64,000 bases of DNA from Selenomonadales bacterium (lineage in GTDB: Bacteria > Bacillota > Negativicutes > Sporomusales > UBA7701): NCBI GenBank assembly GCA_029975165.1, contig JARKPR010000088.1:1-64000 (forward strand), given 5' to 3'. Below are positions 43,268 through 51,336 of this stretch, one piece after another (the stretch's first letter is position 1; each line of letters opens with the position of its first letter). The notes beneath the pieces were generated by a model, which had not been told where the DNA came from, searched no databases, and saw only the letters and a program-made list of their open reading frames with translations. Made by a program: the position numbers and the translations under genes.

Positions 43268-44182
43268 CTATTGGGTTTTTATCCCGTATACTTCCGCATC
43301 CGCCTTCGTCTGGATATAAAGCTCCGTTCCGGCCGGGATGGTGATGTCCTGCCCTTGCACGAAGGCGCCGCCGACAACGCCGATCGGCCCGAGGATGACG
43401 AGGCCGGCGACCGTTGCCCCGGCAGCCTTGGCCATCGATTTGGTCTCTTCCTTGGCCTTTTCGCCCAGCAGTGTTTCGATGCTTGTTCCGTCTATGGCGG
43501 CGATGTTGTCGAACGAGATTTCCAGCTTGGCGTCGCGGCCGAAATTCCTTGCCGGCTCGACTTTGGTCACTTTGCCCGCACCGGTCGCCCCTTTGCCGAT
43601 AACCAGCAGCCCGCCGGCGTACACGTCTTCGGCCGCCTGGAAGGCTACCGCGTCACCTGTCCTGCTGTTCTTGGTATCGAGCTGGGTCATGATCTTTATC
43701 TTCACCAGGCTGTCCTTGGGGACGCTGGCGCCGGTGACTTCGAGCTGGCCGCCGGGGAAGGCCAGCTTGACCAGCTTGGTCAGCCGCCCGTCGAACGAGC
43801 CTTGGGAGGGGCTGCCGAACATCACCTTTTCCAGATTCTCAAGCCGCGTTTTAGCCGGCTGTGCGGTCGTGTCGCGGGTCAACATCCATTCCACGGCGCT
43901 AAGTTTGATGGTGAAAGACGCCGCCGCCGCCGAGTTTTCCCTTATGTAACCGTACACGCGGTCCAGCTTGGTGACCAGGGCATCCTTGCTCTCCTGGCCG
44001 TACATGTCATTTTCTATTTTGCTTACCCGCTCGACGAGCGATCCGGTCTGTTCGGTCCCGTAGAGAATCTTTTCCACCGCCGCCGTCTTGTCCAGCATGG
44101 TCAGCTCGGCGCCGCCCTGGGCGCCGACCAGGCCGGTGGCGGCGAAGATCGCGATCATGGTACAAATCAATATCTTGCGCAT
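43268..44182 (-). CDS. Exported protein with N-terminal LExxxYG repeats and C-terminal beta domain
   Basis: The 304-aa protein has a signal peptide (about 1-21). It then has three or four copies of a roughly 25-residue pattern built on VEKILYGTEQTGSLVERV, with IENDMYG and LEKVMFGSPSQGSFDGRL as further copies. The C-terminal half (about 155-300) contains SRTGDAVAFQAAEDV, VIGKGATGAGKVT, LEISFDNIAAIDG and ITIPAGTELYI, the pattern of a beta-rich domain found in many exported bacterial proteins. A hydrophobic Gly-rich helix lies near 250-275. The function is unknown. AAGGAGG precedes the ATG. Confidence 0.7.
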   Translation of the reverse strand: MRKILICTMIAIFAATGLVGAQGGAELTMLDKTAAVEKILYGTEQTGSLVERVSKIENDMYGQESKDALVTKLDRVYGYIRENSAAAASFTIKLSAVEWMLTRDTTAQPAKTRLENLEKVMFGSPSQGSFDGRLTKLVKLAFPGGQLEVTGASVPKDSLVKIKIMTQLDTKNSRTGDAVAFQAAEDVYAGGLLVIGKGATGAGKVTKVEPARNFGRDAKLEISFDNIAAIDGTSIETLLGEKAKEETKSMAKAAGATVAGLVILGPIGVVGGAFVQGQDITIPAGTELYIQTKADAEVYGIKTQ

Positions 44183-44224
44183 CGGTCTGCCTCCTTGTCG
44201 TTGCTGGTACTATATTTCGTGGCG

Positions 44225-44260
44225 AAAAAGGAAATATCCTGCCGCACTACGGCAGGATAT
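44225..44260 (-). terminator. Rho-independent terminator
   Basis: On the minus strand an 11-bp perfect stem (ATATCCTGCCG and CGGCAGGATAT) with a 5-nt loop is followed by TTCCTTTTTC. It lies 8 nt after the stop of the 142-aa exported protein gene and ends that transcript before the LExxxYG-repeat gene. Confidence 0.88.
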
Positions 44261-44267
44261 TGATTTT

Positions 44268-44696
44268 CTATATCCGCACGTCGATCATCGCCGACACGCC
44301 CACCCCCTGCACCCGCGAGAAGTTCACCGGGTTTTTGCTGTTGATGGGGATGAGGGCCTTGACCCGGAATGAGCTGTTGAAGTCGGCTTCGACCTGGAGG
44401 GCGGCCTGGGTCGCGTCGACAAGGTGCTGCGGCCCGGTAATCTGGGCGGCGCCGACGTAGCCGCCGCTGCCCAAGGTGATTATGGGCACGACCTTGGTGG
44501 CATAGTCGCTGTTGGCGTTGTGCTTGGCGGTCAAGGTGTTGATGAAGTTATTGAGCGGGCCGGCAAACCTGTCCACAAGGACGGCTATGCCGCCCACCTT
44601 GAGAATGTCGCCGAGGCCGACGGCTTGGGTGGCGGGAATGGCGGCGGCGGACAGCAGGCAGAAGGCCAACAAGCCTATAATAATACGTTTTTTCAT
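44268..44696 (-). CDS. Small exported protein of unknown function
   Basis: The 142-aa protein has a clear signal peptide (MKKRIIIGLLAFCLLSAAA, cleavage near residue 25 after TQA). The mature part starts with VGLGDILKVGGIAVLVDRFA, which is amphipathic, and later has IITLGSGGYVGAAQITGP and a C-terminal RVQGVGVSAMIDVRI. It has no cysteines after the signal and no lipobox. I use ATG 44696 (12 nt after GGGAGG). A GTG at 44705 is too close to that site. A periplasmic or outer-membrane-associated place is likely. Confidence 0.65.
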   Translation of the reverse strand: MKKRIIIGLLAFCLLSAAAIPATQAVGLGDILKVGGIAVLVDRFAGPLNNFINTLTAKHNANSDYATKVVPIITLGSGGYVGAAQITGPQHLVDATQAALQVEADFNSSFRVKALIPINSKNPVNFSRVQGVGVSAMIDVRI

Positions 44697-44762
44697 TTTT
44701 GTCACACACCTCCCTTGTTTTGTTATATATTATTCGCCGCCCTTGACCGGGTCTCCTGCCCG

Positions 44763-44798
44763 AAAAAGGAAAACACCCGGGAAAATCCCGGGTGTTTT
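44763..44798 (-). terminator. Rho-independent terminator after the porin pseudogene
   Basis: AAAACACCCGGG and its complement form a 12-bp stem with a 5-nt loop, followed on the minus strand by CCTTTTTC. It is nearly identical to the terminator after the intact porin copy at 46241, as expected from a tandem duplication. Confidence 0.88.
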
Positions 44799-44812
44799 CG
44801 CCGCCTGTTTGC

Positions 44813-45921
44813 TTAGAACAGAACGTTGGTGACTACGCGGAAGTGCTTGAAGTCGTTTATACCGCTGCCGTCGTCAGGGCTGATATCGGCGTATTCAAGG
44901 GTGGCGTTGAAGTTCTTACTGAACGCGTAGTTGTACGCGAAGAACATGCCTTTCTAGTCAACAGCGTTGACAAGCTTCCCGCCCGGGGTGGTCTGGAGGC
45001 CGGCGAAGTCGTTCCAGTCGGCGTTGGCTTTTACGTTGATGTACTGGGCGTAGAAGTTCTGGGCGCCGGCTTTGTTGAGGACGAAGTCGCCGAAGGTCAG
45101 TTTGGCGGCCCAGGCGTTCGTGCCGGCGTCGCTATCGATCTTCTCGGCGCCGTTGTGGAGGTATTCGGCCTGCAGGGTCCACTTGGTGTCGAAGGTGTAC
45201 TTGGTGTCAACCAGGGTCCACTTGAAGGCCGACTCGTCGTATACCGGGTTCTTGAAGTCGTAGTAGCCGAGGCTCCAGCCGAACTTGCCGAGCTTGCTGC
45301 TGATGGCCAGCGACTGCACGTCGAGGTCGCTCAGACGGGTGGAGTAAGCGGCGTTTTTGTCGATCGCGGCGCCTTTGAATTCCTGCCAGGTGTCGTTGCC
45401 CAGCTTGGCCTTGTCGGGCTCGCGGGTGACGAAGCGCATCGCGAACGAGGTATTGTCGTCGACCTTGGCAACGCCGTCGCAGGCGGTACTGAGCCTTGAC
45501 GTTGCTGGGAGCGTTCTCGAAATCCTAAGAGGTGTAGCGGATGGCCAGTACGCCGTTGAACTTAAGGTTCGGCTGGTTGGCTTCGAGTTTCGCCACGCGG
45601 ACGCCGAGGTGGTTGAGCTCGGCGGCGAATTCGACGGCCAGTTTGTCGATGAGGGCCTTGGTCTCAGCGTCGGCCTTGCCGGACCTGGCCATCGCCTTGG
45701 CAACGACCTGAGCCATTTCGTAACGGGTCATGGCGCGGTCGCCGCAGAAGGTGACGTCGCCATAGCCGTCAACTATGCCGGCCTGGGCGAGCTTGGCGAC
45801 CGCCGCATAGGCCCAGTGCTTCGCGGGAACGCAACGAACGGGTTGGCCGGAGCGGCCAGGCCGTGCCGGCGATGCCGAGCACGAAAACGAGCGCCAGAAG
45901 GGTAACGAAAGTCTTTTTCTC
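44813..45921 (-). pseudogene. Degenerate SLH-porin (OmpM-like), duplicate of the downstream intact gene
   Basis: Aligned with the intact copy at 46291-47640, this locus has lost its GTG start (now GAG at 45919-45921), has two single-base deletions in the signal peptide/SLH region, and has a stop after LAIRYTS. A block of about 65 codons is missing between NDTWQ and KGAAID, and a TAG follows LVNAVD near the 3' end. The remaining text is clearly homologous (MTRYEMAQVVAKAMA, FKWTLVDTKYTFDTKWTLQ, HFRVVTNVLF). Leader, hairpin and terminator are preserved. Confidence 0.9.
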
Positions 45922-45966
45922 TTGTTTTCCTTCTTAGGTTTTTTCGTATTGACGGGCCCTAAGGAA

Positions 45967-46001
45967 GGAAACTTGAGTTTCCGTGTTACCTCAATATTTC
46001 C
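45967..46001 (-). promoter_or_regulatory. Conserved leader hairpin, copy A
   Basis: In the leader of the porin pseudogene the minus strand reads TTGAG, then a 12-nt loop GTAACACGGAAA, then CTCAA, with an outer GGAAA/TTTCC stem. The same structure occurs before the intact porin genes at 47687 and 49774. It lies about 46 nt upstream of the lost start codon. Confidence 0.6.
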
Positions 46002-46240
46002 TTTTCAGAGAGCCCATATCCAAACGCCTACTCCGAAAGCCGCTCCCGGGAACCTAAGGTGCACCTCCTTCTCCCCCGTCGGCTCTCTTCGGCGCGCGGA
46101 CCCCCGTATGCACCCATAGTATTTGTAACATTTTACTTATGCACTAAATTCTATTCTTTCAATATTTTGCCTTTTATACATTTAATTTTATGTATATTAA
46201 TTTTTACCTGAAAGTGGCAAAAAATTTCTTCTCTATGGGG

Positions 46241-46276
46241 AAAAAAGAAAACACCCGGGATAATCCCGGGTGTTTT
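46241..46276 (-). terminator. Rho-independent terminator after the intact tandem porin
   Basis: On the minus strand AAAACACCCGGG ATTAT CCCGGGTGTTTT forms a 12-bp stem, followed by CTTTTTT. It lies 15 nt after the stop of the 449-aa porin gene. The stretch between it and the pseudogene leader is AT-rich and must hold the promoter of the upstream copy. Confidence 0.92.
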
Positions 46277-46290
46277 CGCTGGCTGTTCGT

Positions 46291-47640
46291 TTAGAACAGG
46301 ACGTTGGTGACGACGCGGATGTGTTTTTTCTCGTTGGCTTTGTCAGCGGCATCGGTCGGATCCACTTGGGCGTAAATCAACGAGGCGTTAAAGCTCTTGC
46401 TGAACGCGTAGTTGTACTGGAGCAGGTACATTTTCCAGTCAACGCATTGCGACTCCTTCCCGCCAATGGAGGTATCCAGGCCGGAGAAGCCAAACCAAGT
46501 CGCATTGCCCTTGGCGTTGACGTACTGGAACTGGAGGTTCTGGGCGGCGGTCTTGTTGAGGACGAAGTCGCCGAAGGTCAGCTTTGCGGCGTAGGCGTTC
46601 GTGCCCAGGTTGCCCCAGATCTTCTCAGCGCCGTTGTGCAGGTACAGAGCCTGCAGGGTCCACTTGGTGTCGAAGGTGTACTTGGTGTCGAACAGGGTCC
46701 ACTTGAAGGCGGCGGTGTCGACTACGGGGTTGTTCATGTTGGTGTAGCTGACAGCCCAGGCGAACTTGCCGAGCTTGCTGTCGATGGCGGCGGACGTAAC
46801 GTCGAGGTCGCTCAGGCGGGTGCTGCCGGCGACGTTGCTGTCGATGGCGGCGCCTTTGTAGAAGCGGCCATACTGGACGGTGAAGCCGAGGTCGCCGAAC
46901 TTGGTGTTCAGCTTGACGCCGTCAAAGCTGAAGGCGCCGGAGTCCATAATCATATTCTGCTGGTCGACATACATCGACTGGCGGCCAAGGGTCATGTTGA
47001 GGTCGCCGAGCTTGGTGGTCAGGTTGATGCGGTCAATGTTGTTCTGGTTGCCGTAGGTGCCTTTAGCGCCACTCTGGCCGCTTTCACCGAAAGTCTGCCA
47101 GGTGTCGTTGCCCAGGTGAGCTTTGTCCGGCTCGCGGTTCACGAAACGGAAGTTGAAAGAGGTCTTATCGTCGACCTTCGCGGTGCCGTCCAGGCGCAGG
47201 CGGTACTGGGCGGAAACGCTGCTGGGGCCGGAGGTGAAGTCGTCGGCGGTGTAACGAATCCAGGCAGCGCCTTTGAACTGGATGTTCGGCTGGTTGGCTT
47301 CGAGTTTCGCTACGCGGACGCCGAGGTTGTTGAGTTCGGCGGCGAATTCGACGGCCAGTTTGTCGATGAGGGCCTTCTGCTCAGCGTCGGCCTTATCGGA
47401 CTTGGCCATCGCCTTGGCAACGACCTGGGCCATTTCGTAGCGGGTCATGGAGCGGTCGCCGCGGAAGCTGCCGTCGCCATAGCCGTCAACTATGCCGGCT
47501 TTAGCAAGCTGAGCCACTGCGCCGTAAGCCCAGTGTTTCGCGGGAACGTCGACGAACGGGTTGGCCGGAGCGGCCAGGGCCGTGCCGGCGATGCCGAGCA
47601 CGAAAACGAGCGCCAGAAGAGTAACGAGAGTTTTTTTCAC
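46291..47640 (-). CDS. SLH-domain outer membrane porin (OmpM-like)
   Basis: The 449-aa protein has a signal peptide (about 1-23), one S-layer homology domain (about 25-85: FVDVPAKHWAYGAVAQLAKA, YGDGSFRGDRSMTRYEMAQ), a short coiled coil (LIDKLAVEFAAELNNLGVRV) and a beta-barrel region ending in LF. This is the OmpM architecture of Negativicutes, where the SLH domain binds polyaminated peptidoglycan and ties the outer membrane to the wall. The start is GTG at 47640 with AAGGAGG 7 nt upstream. A degenerate duplicate lies directly downstream. Confidence 0.92.
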   Translation of the reverse strand: MKKTLVTLLALVFVLGIAGTALAAPANPFVDVPAKHWAYGAVAQLAKAGIVDGYGDGSFRGDRSMTRYEMAQVVAKAMAKSDKADAEQKALIDKLAVEFAAELNNLGVRVAKLEANQPNIQFKGAAWIRYTADDFTSGPSSVSAQYRLRLDGTAKVDDKTSFNFRFVNREPDKAHLGNDTWQTFGESGQSGAKGTYGNQNNIDRINLTTKLGDLNMTLGRQSMYVDQQNMIMDSGAFSFDGVKLNTKFGDLGFTVQYGRFYKGAAIDSNVAGSTRLSDLDVTSAAIDSKLGKFAWAVSYTNMNNPVVDTAAFKWTLFDTKYTFDTKWTLQALYLHNGAEKIWGNLGTNAYAAKLTFGDFVLNKTAAQNLQFQYVNAKGNATWFGFSGLDTSIGGKESQCVDWKMYLLQYNYAFSKSFNASLIYAQVDPTDAADKANEKKHIRVVTNVLF

Positions 47641-47686
47641 TTGTTTTCCTCCTTAGGTTTTTTTGTGATGACGAGCCCCCAAGGAA

Positions 47687-47723
47687 GGAAATGGTTGAGT
47701 GTCCATGTTTCCTCAATATTTCC
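47687..47723 (-). promoter_or_regulatory. Conserved leader hairpin, copy B
   Basis: The minus strand reads GGAAATA, TTGAG, loop GAAACATGGACA, CTCAA, CCATTTCC. Inner and outer stems pair. It lies about 47 nt before the GTG start of the intact porin. Compared with copy C at 49774 the loop is almost unchanged, while the closing T-A pair is A-T there, a compensatory change. Confidence 0.6.
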
Positions 47724-47943
47724 TTTTCAGAGAGCTCATATCCCACGCCTACTCCGAAAACCGCTCCCGGGAACCTAAGGTGCACCTCCTTTCTTCCCCG
47801 TCGGCTCTCTTCGGCGAGAGGACCGTTGTATGGGAGGTTGACCTCTAGTATAAGCCAGCCTCTGCCTAGCTATGCATGATATTCTATATCAAGGAAGATA
47901 TTCCTGCACGGTTGACGGAAAAAGGCGAGAAAAATTTTCGCTT

Positions 47944-48360
47944 TTATCTGTCAGCAGCCAGGAAATAGCGTTCGGCGATGATGACGGCGACATAATCGTC
48001 GACCGGTGTCGGCGGCACGCGCAACGTGACCGGCACGAGCCGGGCCAGGCCGCGCGGCGGATGATCGCGCCAATAGCGGGTCCGGGCCTCGTCGGTGGAG
48101 CGATGCTCGTCGACCAGCCGGACGGCAAGCTCCCGCCCACCCGGCCGGAGCGCGGCCAGTGCCGCCTGAGCGGCCTTGCGCCCGGTCCGGTCGCCGAGGA
48201 CAACCGTGCCGGCGGCATGCCGCGCAGCCAGTTCGGCGACGGCCGCCGCCATCTTATCGGCCGCGACCACGCTTTTGTACAGGACGCCGGCCTGCCGGCC
48301 GACCACCGCGACGCCGCATTTGTCGCGGCCGGGATCGACGGCGATGACAATTTCGTCCAT
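47944..48360 (-). CDS. RNase H-fold protein, YqgF/RuvX-like
   Basis: The 138-aa protein starts MDEIVIAVDPGRDKCGVAVV, where the Asp in VDPGRDKCG is the first metal ligand of the RNase H/RuvC-like fold. A second region, GTVVLGDRTGRKAAQAAL, and the late PTPVDDYVAVIIAERYF carry further acids. Size matches YqgF (about 138 aa), but the usual LP motif regions are changed, so it may be a paralogue rather than the pre-16S rRNA nuclease. AAGGAGG precedes the ATG. It lies between two porin genes, transcribed with the same polarity. Confidence 0.72.
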   Translation of the reverse strand: MDEIVIAVDPGRDKCGVAVVGRQAGVLYKSVVAADKMAAAVAELAARHAAGTVVLGDRTGRKAAQAALAALRPGGRELAVRLVDEHRSTDEARTRYWRDHPPRGLARLVPVTLRVPPTPVDDYVAVIIAERYFLAADR

Positions 48361-48462
48361 GGTACAACCTCCTTAGCCTGTATGTTATTTCTCGTTCAGC
48401 AAGTTTATTCCTGCTTCGGCGCGAGATGCATATTATGGGATTTATCAATGGCCGAGAATACG

Positions 48463-48496
48463 AAAAAGATCCCGCCGGGATTATCCCGGCGGGATC
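48463..48496 (-). terminator. Rho-independent terminator after the third porin
   Basis: On the minus strand GATCCCGCCGGGA TAA TCCCGGCGGGATC forms a 13-bp stem followed by TTTTTCG. It lies 23 nt downstream of the stop of the 393-aa porin gene and upstream of the YqgF-like gene, so these are separate transcripts. Confidence 0.93.
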
Positions 48497-48519
48497 TGGA
48501 CTAGTCAGGAGCGATTCGC

Positions 48520-49701
48520 TTAGAATTTGACGTTGACGGTGGCGCGGACGTTCTGGCCGGCGTCTTCGATGTCCTGGTAGAGCACGTTGAGGTTGGTGTT
48601 CTTGGCCAGGTCGGCGTTGAACTCGTATTCCATGCCCTTGGCGCGGCCGGTTTCGTTGGCCACGGTGCGGAAGTCCTTCAGGGCGGAGATGTTGGTGGAC
48701 TTGAGGTTGAGGGCCGATTCGTACGGTACGGCGTTGCGCTCAACATCCTTGTAGGCTACGCTCAGGCCGGTCTTGCCGATGCCGGCTTTGATCTGGTAGG
48801 CGTCGGCGTTCAGGCTGTCGTTCTTGGCGTATTCGCCCGACAGCTTGAGGCCGGGGATGAGGTTGAAGCTGGTGCTGGCAGCGTAGTAGTTGTTGTCGTC
48901 GCTGTTCAGGTAGGACATGGTGAGGGGCGCGAAGCCGAGGGTGTACTGGGCGCCGTAGGCGTCGCCGGTGATGTCGGCGTTGTTCACGCGGTCGATGGCT
49001 TCCTTGCCGCCGAAGGCCATGAAGCCGCCGTCGCGGATGGTAACGCCGTTGAGGATGGCTACCGAGCCGGCGCCGGCCAGCATGCCCTGGCCGAGGTCAT
49101 AGTCCTGACGGCCGAGTTTGGTGTCCAGGCCGAGGATCTTGGTGCTGACATAAGCGTTGTCGATCGAGGCGCTGGCGTTGCCGCCTTCGATCAGCGGGTT
49201 GCCGCTGCTGATGCGGGCATAGAGGCTGGTGGTGTCGTTGATTTTGGCGGTCGCGCCGAGGCGGACGCGGTATTCGGCCACGTCTTTGTCGTTGGCGGTG
49301 GCGTCGTTGTCGGCGTTGTAGTAACGGACGCGGGCGTCGCCGGAGAATTTGACCATGTTGTCCATCTGATCCTGCAGGCCTTCGACTTTGACGCCGAGGT
49401 TGTTGAGCTCGACGGCGTATTCTTGGGCCAGCTTGTCGACGATGGCTTTCTGGTCGGAGTTGAGGTTCTTGTTCATGGCTTTGGCCACGATCTGGGCCAT
49501 TTCGTAACGGGTGATGGTCTTGTCGCCGCGGAAGGTGCCGTCGCCGTAACCGTCGACCACGCCGGCCTGCGCGAGTTTGTTCACGGCATCATATGCCCAG
49601 TGTTTGGCAGGCACGTCGGAGAACGGGTTGGCGAAGGCGGGAGCAGCGACGGCTACGGTGAGAGCGGTAGCGATAGCCACTTTGAGAAGTCTCTTTTTCA
49701 C
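48520..49701 (-). CDS. SLH-domain outer membrane porin (OmpM-like), divergent copy
   Basis: The protein of about 393 aa has a signal peptide (KKRLLKVAIATALTVAVAAP), an SLH domain (NPFSDVPAKHWAYDAVNKLA, TITRYEMAQIVAKAMN), a coiled-coil spacer (LAQEYAVELNNLGVKVEGLQ) and a beta-barrel of alternating strands ending VNVKF. It shares the architecture of the 46291 porin but has a different barrel. I use GTG 49701 with AAGGAGG 8 nt upstream. The longer frame to 49803 would place extra Arg-rich sequence before the signal peptide and would run into the leader hairpin. Confidence 0.92.
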   Translation of the reverse strand: MKKRLLKVAIATALTVAVAAPAFANPFSDVPAKHWAYDAVNKLAQAGVVDGYGDGTFRGDKTITRYEMAQIVAKAMNKNLNSDQKAIVDKLAQEYAVELNNLGVKVEGLQDQMDNMVKFSGDARVRYYNADNDATANDKDVAEYRVRLGATAKINDTTSLYARISSGNPLIEGGNASASIDNAYVSTKILGLDTKLGRQDYDLGQGMLAGAGSVAILNGVTIRDGGFMAFGGKEAIDRVNNADITGDAYGAQYTLGFAPLTMSYLNSDDNNYYAASTSFNLIPGLKLSGEYAKNDSLNADAYQIKAGIGKTGLSVAYKDVERNAVPYESALNLKSTNISALKDFRTVANETGRAKGMEYEFNADLAKNTNLNVLYQDIEDAGQNVRATVNVKF

Positions 49702-49773
49702 GTCGGAATCCTCCTTGTGTAGGTATTTTGCGCGGGTGGCGAACCACCGGCCGGCCCGGCGGACACGCAAGGA

Positions 49774-49808
49774 GGGCTGCCATGAGTGACCGTGTTTCCT
49801 CATAACCC
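49774..49808 (-). promoter_or_regulatory. Conserved leader hairpin, copy C
   Basis: The minus strand reads GGGTT, ATGAG, loop GAAACACGGTCA, CTCAT, GGCAGCCC. The inner 5-bp stem and outer GGG/CCC pairs differ from copies A and B at paired positions while the loop is conserved. It lies 73 nt upstream of the porin start. A separate CTGCC/GGCAG hairpin lies further upstream near 49830-49850. Confidence 0.6.
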
Positions 49809-50016
49809 TTCTCCCGCGATTATCCGTGAGCTTGGCACTGCCGCGTTCGGCAGCTTTAGTTTACATAATTCGATGTTTCCTTTCGTTATCCTGCTTGGTA
49901 AGTGGTTGTAATTGTTGGTATAACAGCCTTTCCAAGCACTGACCACTCAGTCACATCTCGCCAAAAAAAATTATGAAGTTAACATAATTTATTTAGCTCT
50001 TTATATGTTCGCCGGA

Positions 50017-50049
50017 AAAGAAAAGAATCCTGCCTGGCAGACAGGATTC
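50017..50049 (-). terminator. Rho-independent terminator of the lipid A/Lpt operon
   Basis: On the minus strand GAATCCTGTCTG pairs with GGCAGGATTC (about 11 bp with one wobble) and is followed by TTTTCTTTTCC. It lies 18 nt after the stop of the DUF3084 gene, the last gene of the long operon. Confidence 0.88.
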
Positions 50050-50066
50050 CGAGCATGCATATTATG

Positions 50067-51302
50067 TTAATTCTGTATTCCCCGTACCTTTATTTCGATC
50101 TGCAGCGGGCCGGCGGTGTAGATGTCGCCTTTGGCCACCGCCGTAAGCTCTACCTGGCCGCCGCCGAACCGCTTGACTTTGTTGACGGTGTCGAAGAGCT
50201 GCGAGCCGCTAATGACCCCCACTGTGCCCTGCAACGGGTCGGGGAGGATGCCTTTCACGACCGCCTGGGCGTTCACCCGCTGCAGGAAGAGGAGGACGGC
50301 GTCCTCGGCCTGCTTGGCGTCGTCGCCCAGTTCCAGGGTTTGCGACAGGACGGTCTCGTCGCTTGTGTAGACTAGTTTGTTGGGAAAGAGCTCGATGCGC
50401 CCGATGACCGGCTCACCTAAAATGGTGTTGCCGGCGGCGAGGATGCGGACGATGACCTCATCCGGGGTGGCGGCGATTATCGCCGCCGCCTGGTCGAAAT
50501 CGGCCCTGGGGATCCACAGTACTTCGATGTTCTTGCCGGCGGCCCCCAGCCTTGCCAGGATCCGCTGGTTGGTGCCGTTGATGATGCCGCCCAGGATCTG
50601 CTCGGCCTCGTTCTTGGGCCGGCCGCCTTTGGTGACGGCGGTTGCCAGCGATTCGCCGGCCCGGAAGATGACCACGCCTTCGCGGACGGTCTGGATGCCC
50701 TGGCTGAGGTTGGCGGTCAGTTCGTTGAGGCGGTCGACGTCGGCCTGCAGTTGGGTTTTGGCGTCGTTGAGCGATGCCACCCTGGCGTCAAGTTCGTTTT
50801 TGGTGGTCTGCAGGGCGTCGATTTCTTTCCGGGCTTTGCCGAGGTCGCCTTTGGCCGCCGTCAGGGCGACTGCCGTGCGGTCACGCTCGGCGTTTACCGC
50901 GGCCAGTTGTTCGTTGACGCTGGCCAGTTTGGCCATCGTTTCGGTGATTTTGACCGTCAGGGTCGAATATTCCTTGTTCTTGGCCTCCAGGGCGGAGCGG
51001 CTGGCGTCGAGTTCGACGTTTTTAGCGGCCACCTCCTGGGAGAGGCCTGTCAGTTCGGCCTTGAGCGCTTCCATGCCGAACAGAGCGGTGCGCACGTCGC
51101 GGGAGGAGATGCTGAGCGTTCCCAGTGTTACGCCGGCAATGATGATGCCGGTGACGATGGTGAACAGGATGGATGTGTGTTTGGGCCGCAGGCCGAAGAC
51201 GGTGAGCTTGCGCTTGCCGACCCGGCTGCCGAGCCAGTCGCCGATGTAGGCGATTATGCCGCCCATGACGGCGATGACGGCGATGAGGGCGAGACCGAAC
51301 AT
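50067..51302 (-). CDS. DUF3084 membrane/coiled-coil protein
   Basis: The 411-aa protein has two N-terminal membrane helices (about 2-20 and 43-65) separated by a GDWLGSRVGKRKLTVFGLRP segment. A long coiled coil (about 75-205, with repeated ELDASRSALEAKN and KNELDARVASLNDAK patterns) follows. A C-terminal globular domain begins near GVVIFRAGESLATAVTKGG. This is the DUF3084 layout known from Cyanobacteria and some Firmicutes. Its function is unknown. As the last gene after lptG it may take part in envelope bridging (inference). Confidence 0.85.
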   Translation of the reverse strand: MFGLALIAVIAVMGGIIAYIGDWLGSRVGKRKLTVFGLRPKHTSILFTIVTGIIIAGVTLGTLSISSRDVRTALFGMEALKAELTGLSQEVAAKNVELDASRSALEAKNKEYSTLTVKITETMAKLASVNEQLAAVNAERDRTAVALTAAKGDLGKARKEIDALQTTKNELDARVASLNDAKTQLQADVDRLNELTANLSQGIQTVREGVVIFRAGESLATAVTKGGRPKNEAEQILGGIINGTNQRILARLGAAGKNIEVLWIPRADFDQAAAIIAATPDEVIVRILAAGNTILGEPVIGRIELFPNKLVYTSDETVLSQTLELGDDAKQAEDAVLLFLQRVNAQAVVKGILPDPLQGTVGVISGSQLFDTVNKVKRFGGGQVELTAVAKGDIYTAGPLQIEIKVRGIQN

Positions 51303-51336
51303 GAGCTGATACCTCCTCCCTAGCGGATTGCGCCAA

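Noticed and set aside
46270-47778. 502-aa plus-strand ORF opposite the intact porin
   Set aside because: It is the antisense shadow of the OmpM-like gene. The minus-strand product has a signal peptide, SLH domain, ribosome binding site and terminator.
47724-47830. A known metabolite riboswitch in the porin leader (c-di-GMP, c-di-AMP, SAM, Mg, cobalamin considered)
   Set aside because: None of the consensus cores I remember for these classes could be matched. The similarity between the two tandem leaders is explained by duplication. Only the short hairpin shared with the third leader is kept as a candidate.
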